Shown piece by piece: positions 22,067-22,484 of a stretch of DNA of 22,484 nt. A model generated the notes under the pieces. It was not told where the DNA came from, ran no database searches, and was given only the letters and a program-made list of their open reading frames with translations. Made by a program: the position numbers and the translations under genes. Numbering within the stretch: the first letter of the stretch is position 1; each line of letters starts with the position of its first letter. The DNA comes from Stomatobaculum sp. (GTDB lineage Bacteria; Bacillota_A; Clostridia; Lachnospirales; Lachnospiraceae): NCBI GenBank assembly GCA_017449925.1, contig JAFSYO010000063.1, positions 1-22,484 of the forward strand, given 5' to 3'.

Positions 22067-22484
22067 TTAACTGCCGCTCCTTTCTGCCTGGTTCCGGTGT
22101 CCTTCGGCCCGGACTGCGCTGACAAAAGCTTTCATTTTCTCAGGGTCCTTCACCCCTCCGGTCTCGATGCCGCTGCTCACGTCCACTGTGAAAGGATGGA
22201 GCGTCCGCACCGCCGGCCCCGCGTTTTCAGGATCCAGTCCGCCGGCCAGGAAATACGGCCGCCGGAAGTTCTCCAGAAGGGACCAGTCGAACACCTTCCC
22301 GTCCCCGGCGCCCGCATCCAGAAGCACGTAGTCCGCGGTGCTCCGCTCCGCCGCCGCAAGATCCTTCCCCGACCGGATCCGGAAGGCCTGGATCAGCGGC
22401 GCCGCCGTCAGCTCCCGCAGCCGACGTAGATACGTTTCGTCCTCGCTGCCGTGGAGCTGCACGAGGTCGATGATGCCGCGCTTC
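22067..22484 (-). CDS. trpF: Phosphoribosylanthranilate isomerase, C-terminal part (cut by window edge)
   Basis: The last ~138 codons of a TIM-barrel isomerase; the 5' end runs off the right edge. The frame reads through the edge ([15 protein letters not shown]). The GTG of VQLHG is an internal Val, not a start. Family marks are [16 protein letters not shown] and [20 protein letters not shown], the last forming the phosphate-binding and catalytic Asp region. TrpF converts N-(5-phosphoribosyl)anthranilate to CdRP. It is followed directly by trpB. Upstream genes (probably trpC, trpD) and any T-box leader lie outside the window. Confidence 0.95.
   Translation of the reverse strand, partial: KRGIIDLVQLHGSEDETYLRRLRELTAAPLIQAFRIRSGKDLAAAERSTADYVLLDAGAGDGKVFDWSLLENFRRPYFLAGGLDPENAGPAVRTLHPFTVDVSSGIETGGVKDPEKMKAFVSAVRAEGHRNQAERSGS

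Noticed and set aside
22066..22125. N-terminal extension of trpB by 20 residues
   Set aside because: It overlaps the trpF coding end and is absent from the canonical TrpB start; the ATG at 22065 has a ribosome site.
1..22484. Insertion sequence, prophage or integrative element
   Set aside because: No transposase, integrase, resolvase or phage gene was found; the gene content is metabolic.

Overview
The window looks like chromosome of a fermentative, moderately GC-rich clostridial anaerobe (Lachnospiraceae/Oscillospiraceae-like). This rests on gene content and style: an FAD-linked 2-hydroxyacid dehydrogenase fused into an operon with a bifurcating-type electron-transfer flavoprotein, a butyryl-CoA:acetate CoA-transferase relative, a stand-alone formiminotransferase, strong AGGAGG ribosome sites and ATGA-coupled operons. 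Species was not determined. There is no sign of phage, insertion sequence, CRISPR, rRNA or tRNA.

Layout. (1) 1-3435: the 5' end of a sodium/glutamate symporter gene (gltS) preceded by a large SARP/BTAD-AAA-TPR regulator on the same strand. The gltS promoter carries two 7-bp direct repeats at 11-bp pitch just upstream of the -10 box, the geometry that SARP regulators recognise. (2) 3436-5148: ftcD with promoter and terminator, convergent with a HAD hydrolase. (3) 5309-10559: a But-like CoA-transferase in which the expected catalytic Glu appears to be Gly, divergent from an operon of an FAD 2-hydroxyacid (probably D-lactate) dehydrogenase, etfB and etfA. (4) 10604-15634: a minus-strand run of an HTH-Uma2 nuclease-fold protein, a LigB/MEMO-AMMECR1 fusion, the radical SAM enzyme AmrS and a double zinc-ribbon membrane protein; the last three form an AmmeMemoRadiSam locus of unknown function. 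(5) 15635-16203: a gene-free stretch with three 40-nt elements of identical length and inverted-repeat ends, an orphan 21-bp G/C-tract palindrome of CsoR-like type, and a hairpin. (6) 16204-22484: a minus-strand operon trpF-trpB-trpA-(LDH/MDH-fold dehydrogenase)-(ABC binding lipoprotein, permease, ATPase). The ABC genes resemble the predicted tryptophan transporter TrpXYZ. The dehydrogenase has an LDH-like scaffold but carries Arg at the substrate-specificity position.

How the genes may work together. Regions 1-2 share a glutamate theme (uptake, and formimino transfer that releases glutamate). Region 3 is a lactate or 2-hydroxyacid oxidation module that passes electrons to Etf. Region 6 combines the last tryptophan-synthesis steps with uptake and possibly an indole-3-pyruvate/indole-3-lactate side reaction (inference).

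A cross-cutting oddity is that several genes (HAD hydrolase, etfA, zinc-ribbon protein, LigB-AMMECR1, HTH-Uma2) have short direct repeats spanning or immediately following their stop codons. The strongest candidates for something undescribed are the 40-nt element array, the SARP-gltS promoter pair, the catalytically altered CoA-transferase and the dehydrogenase inside the trp operon.
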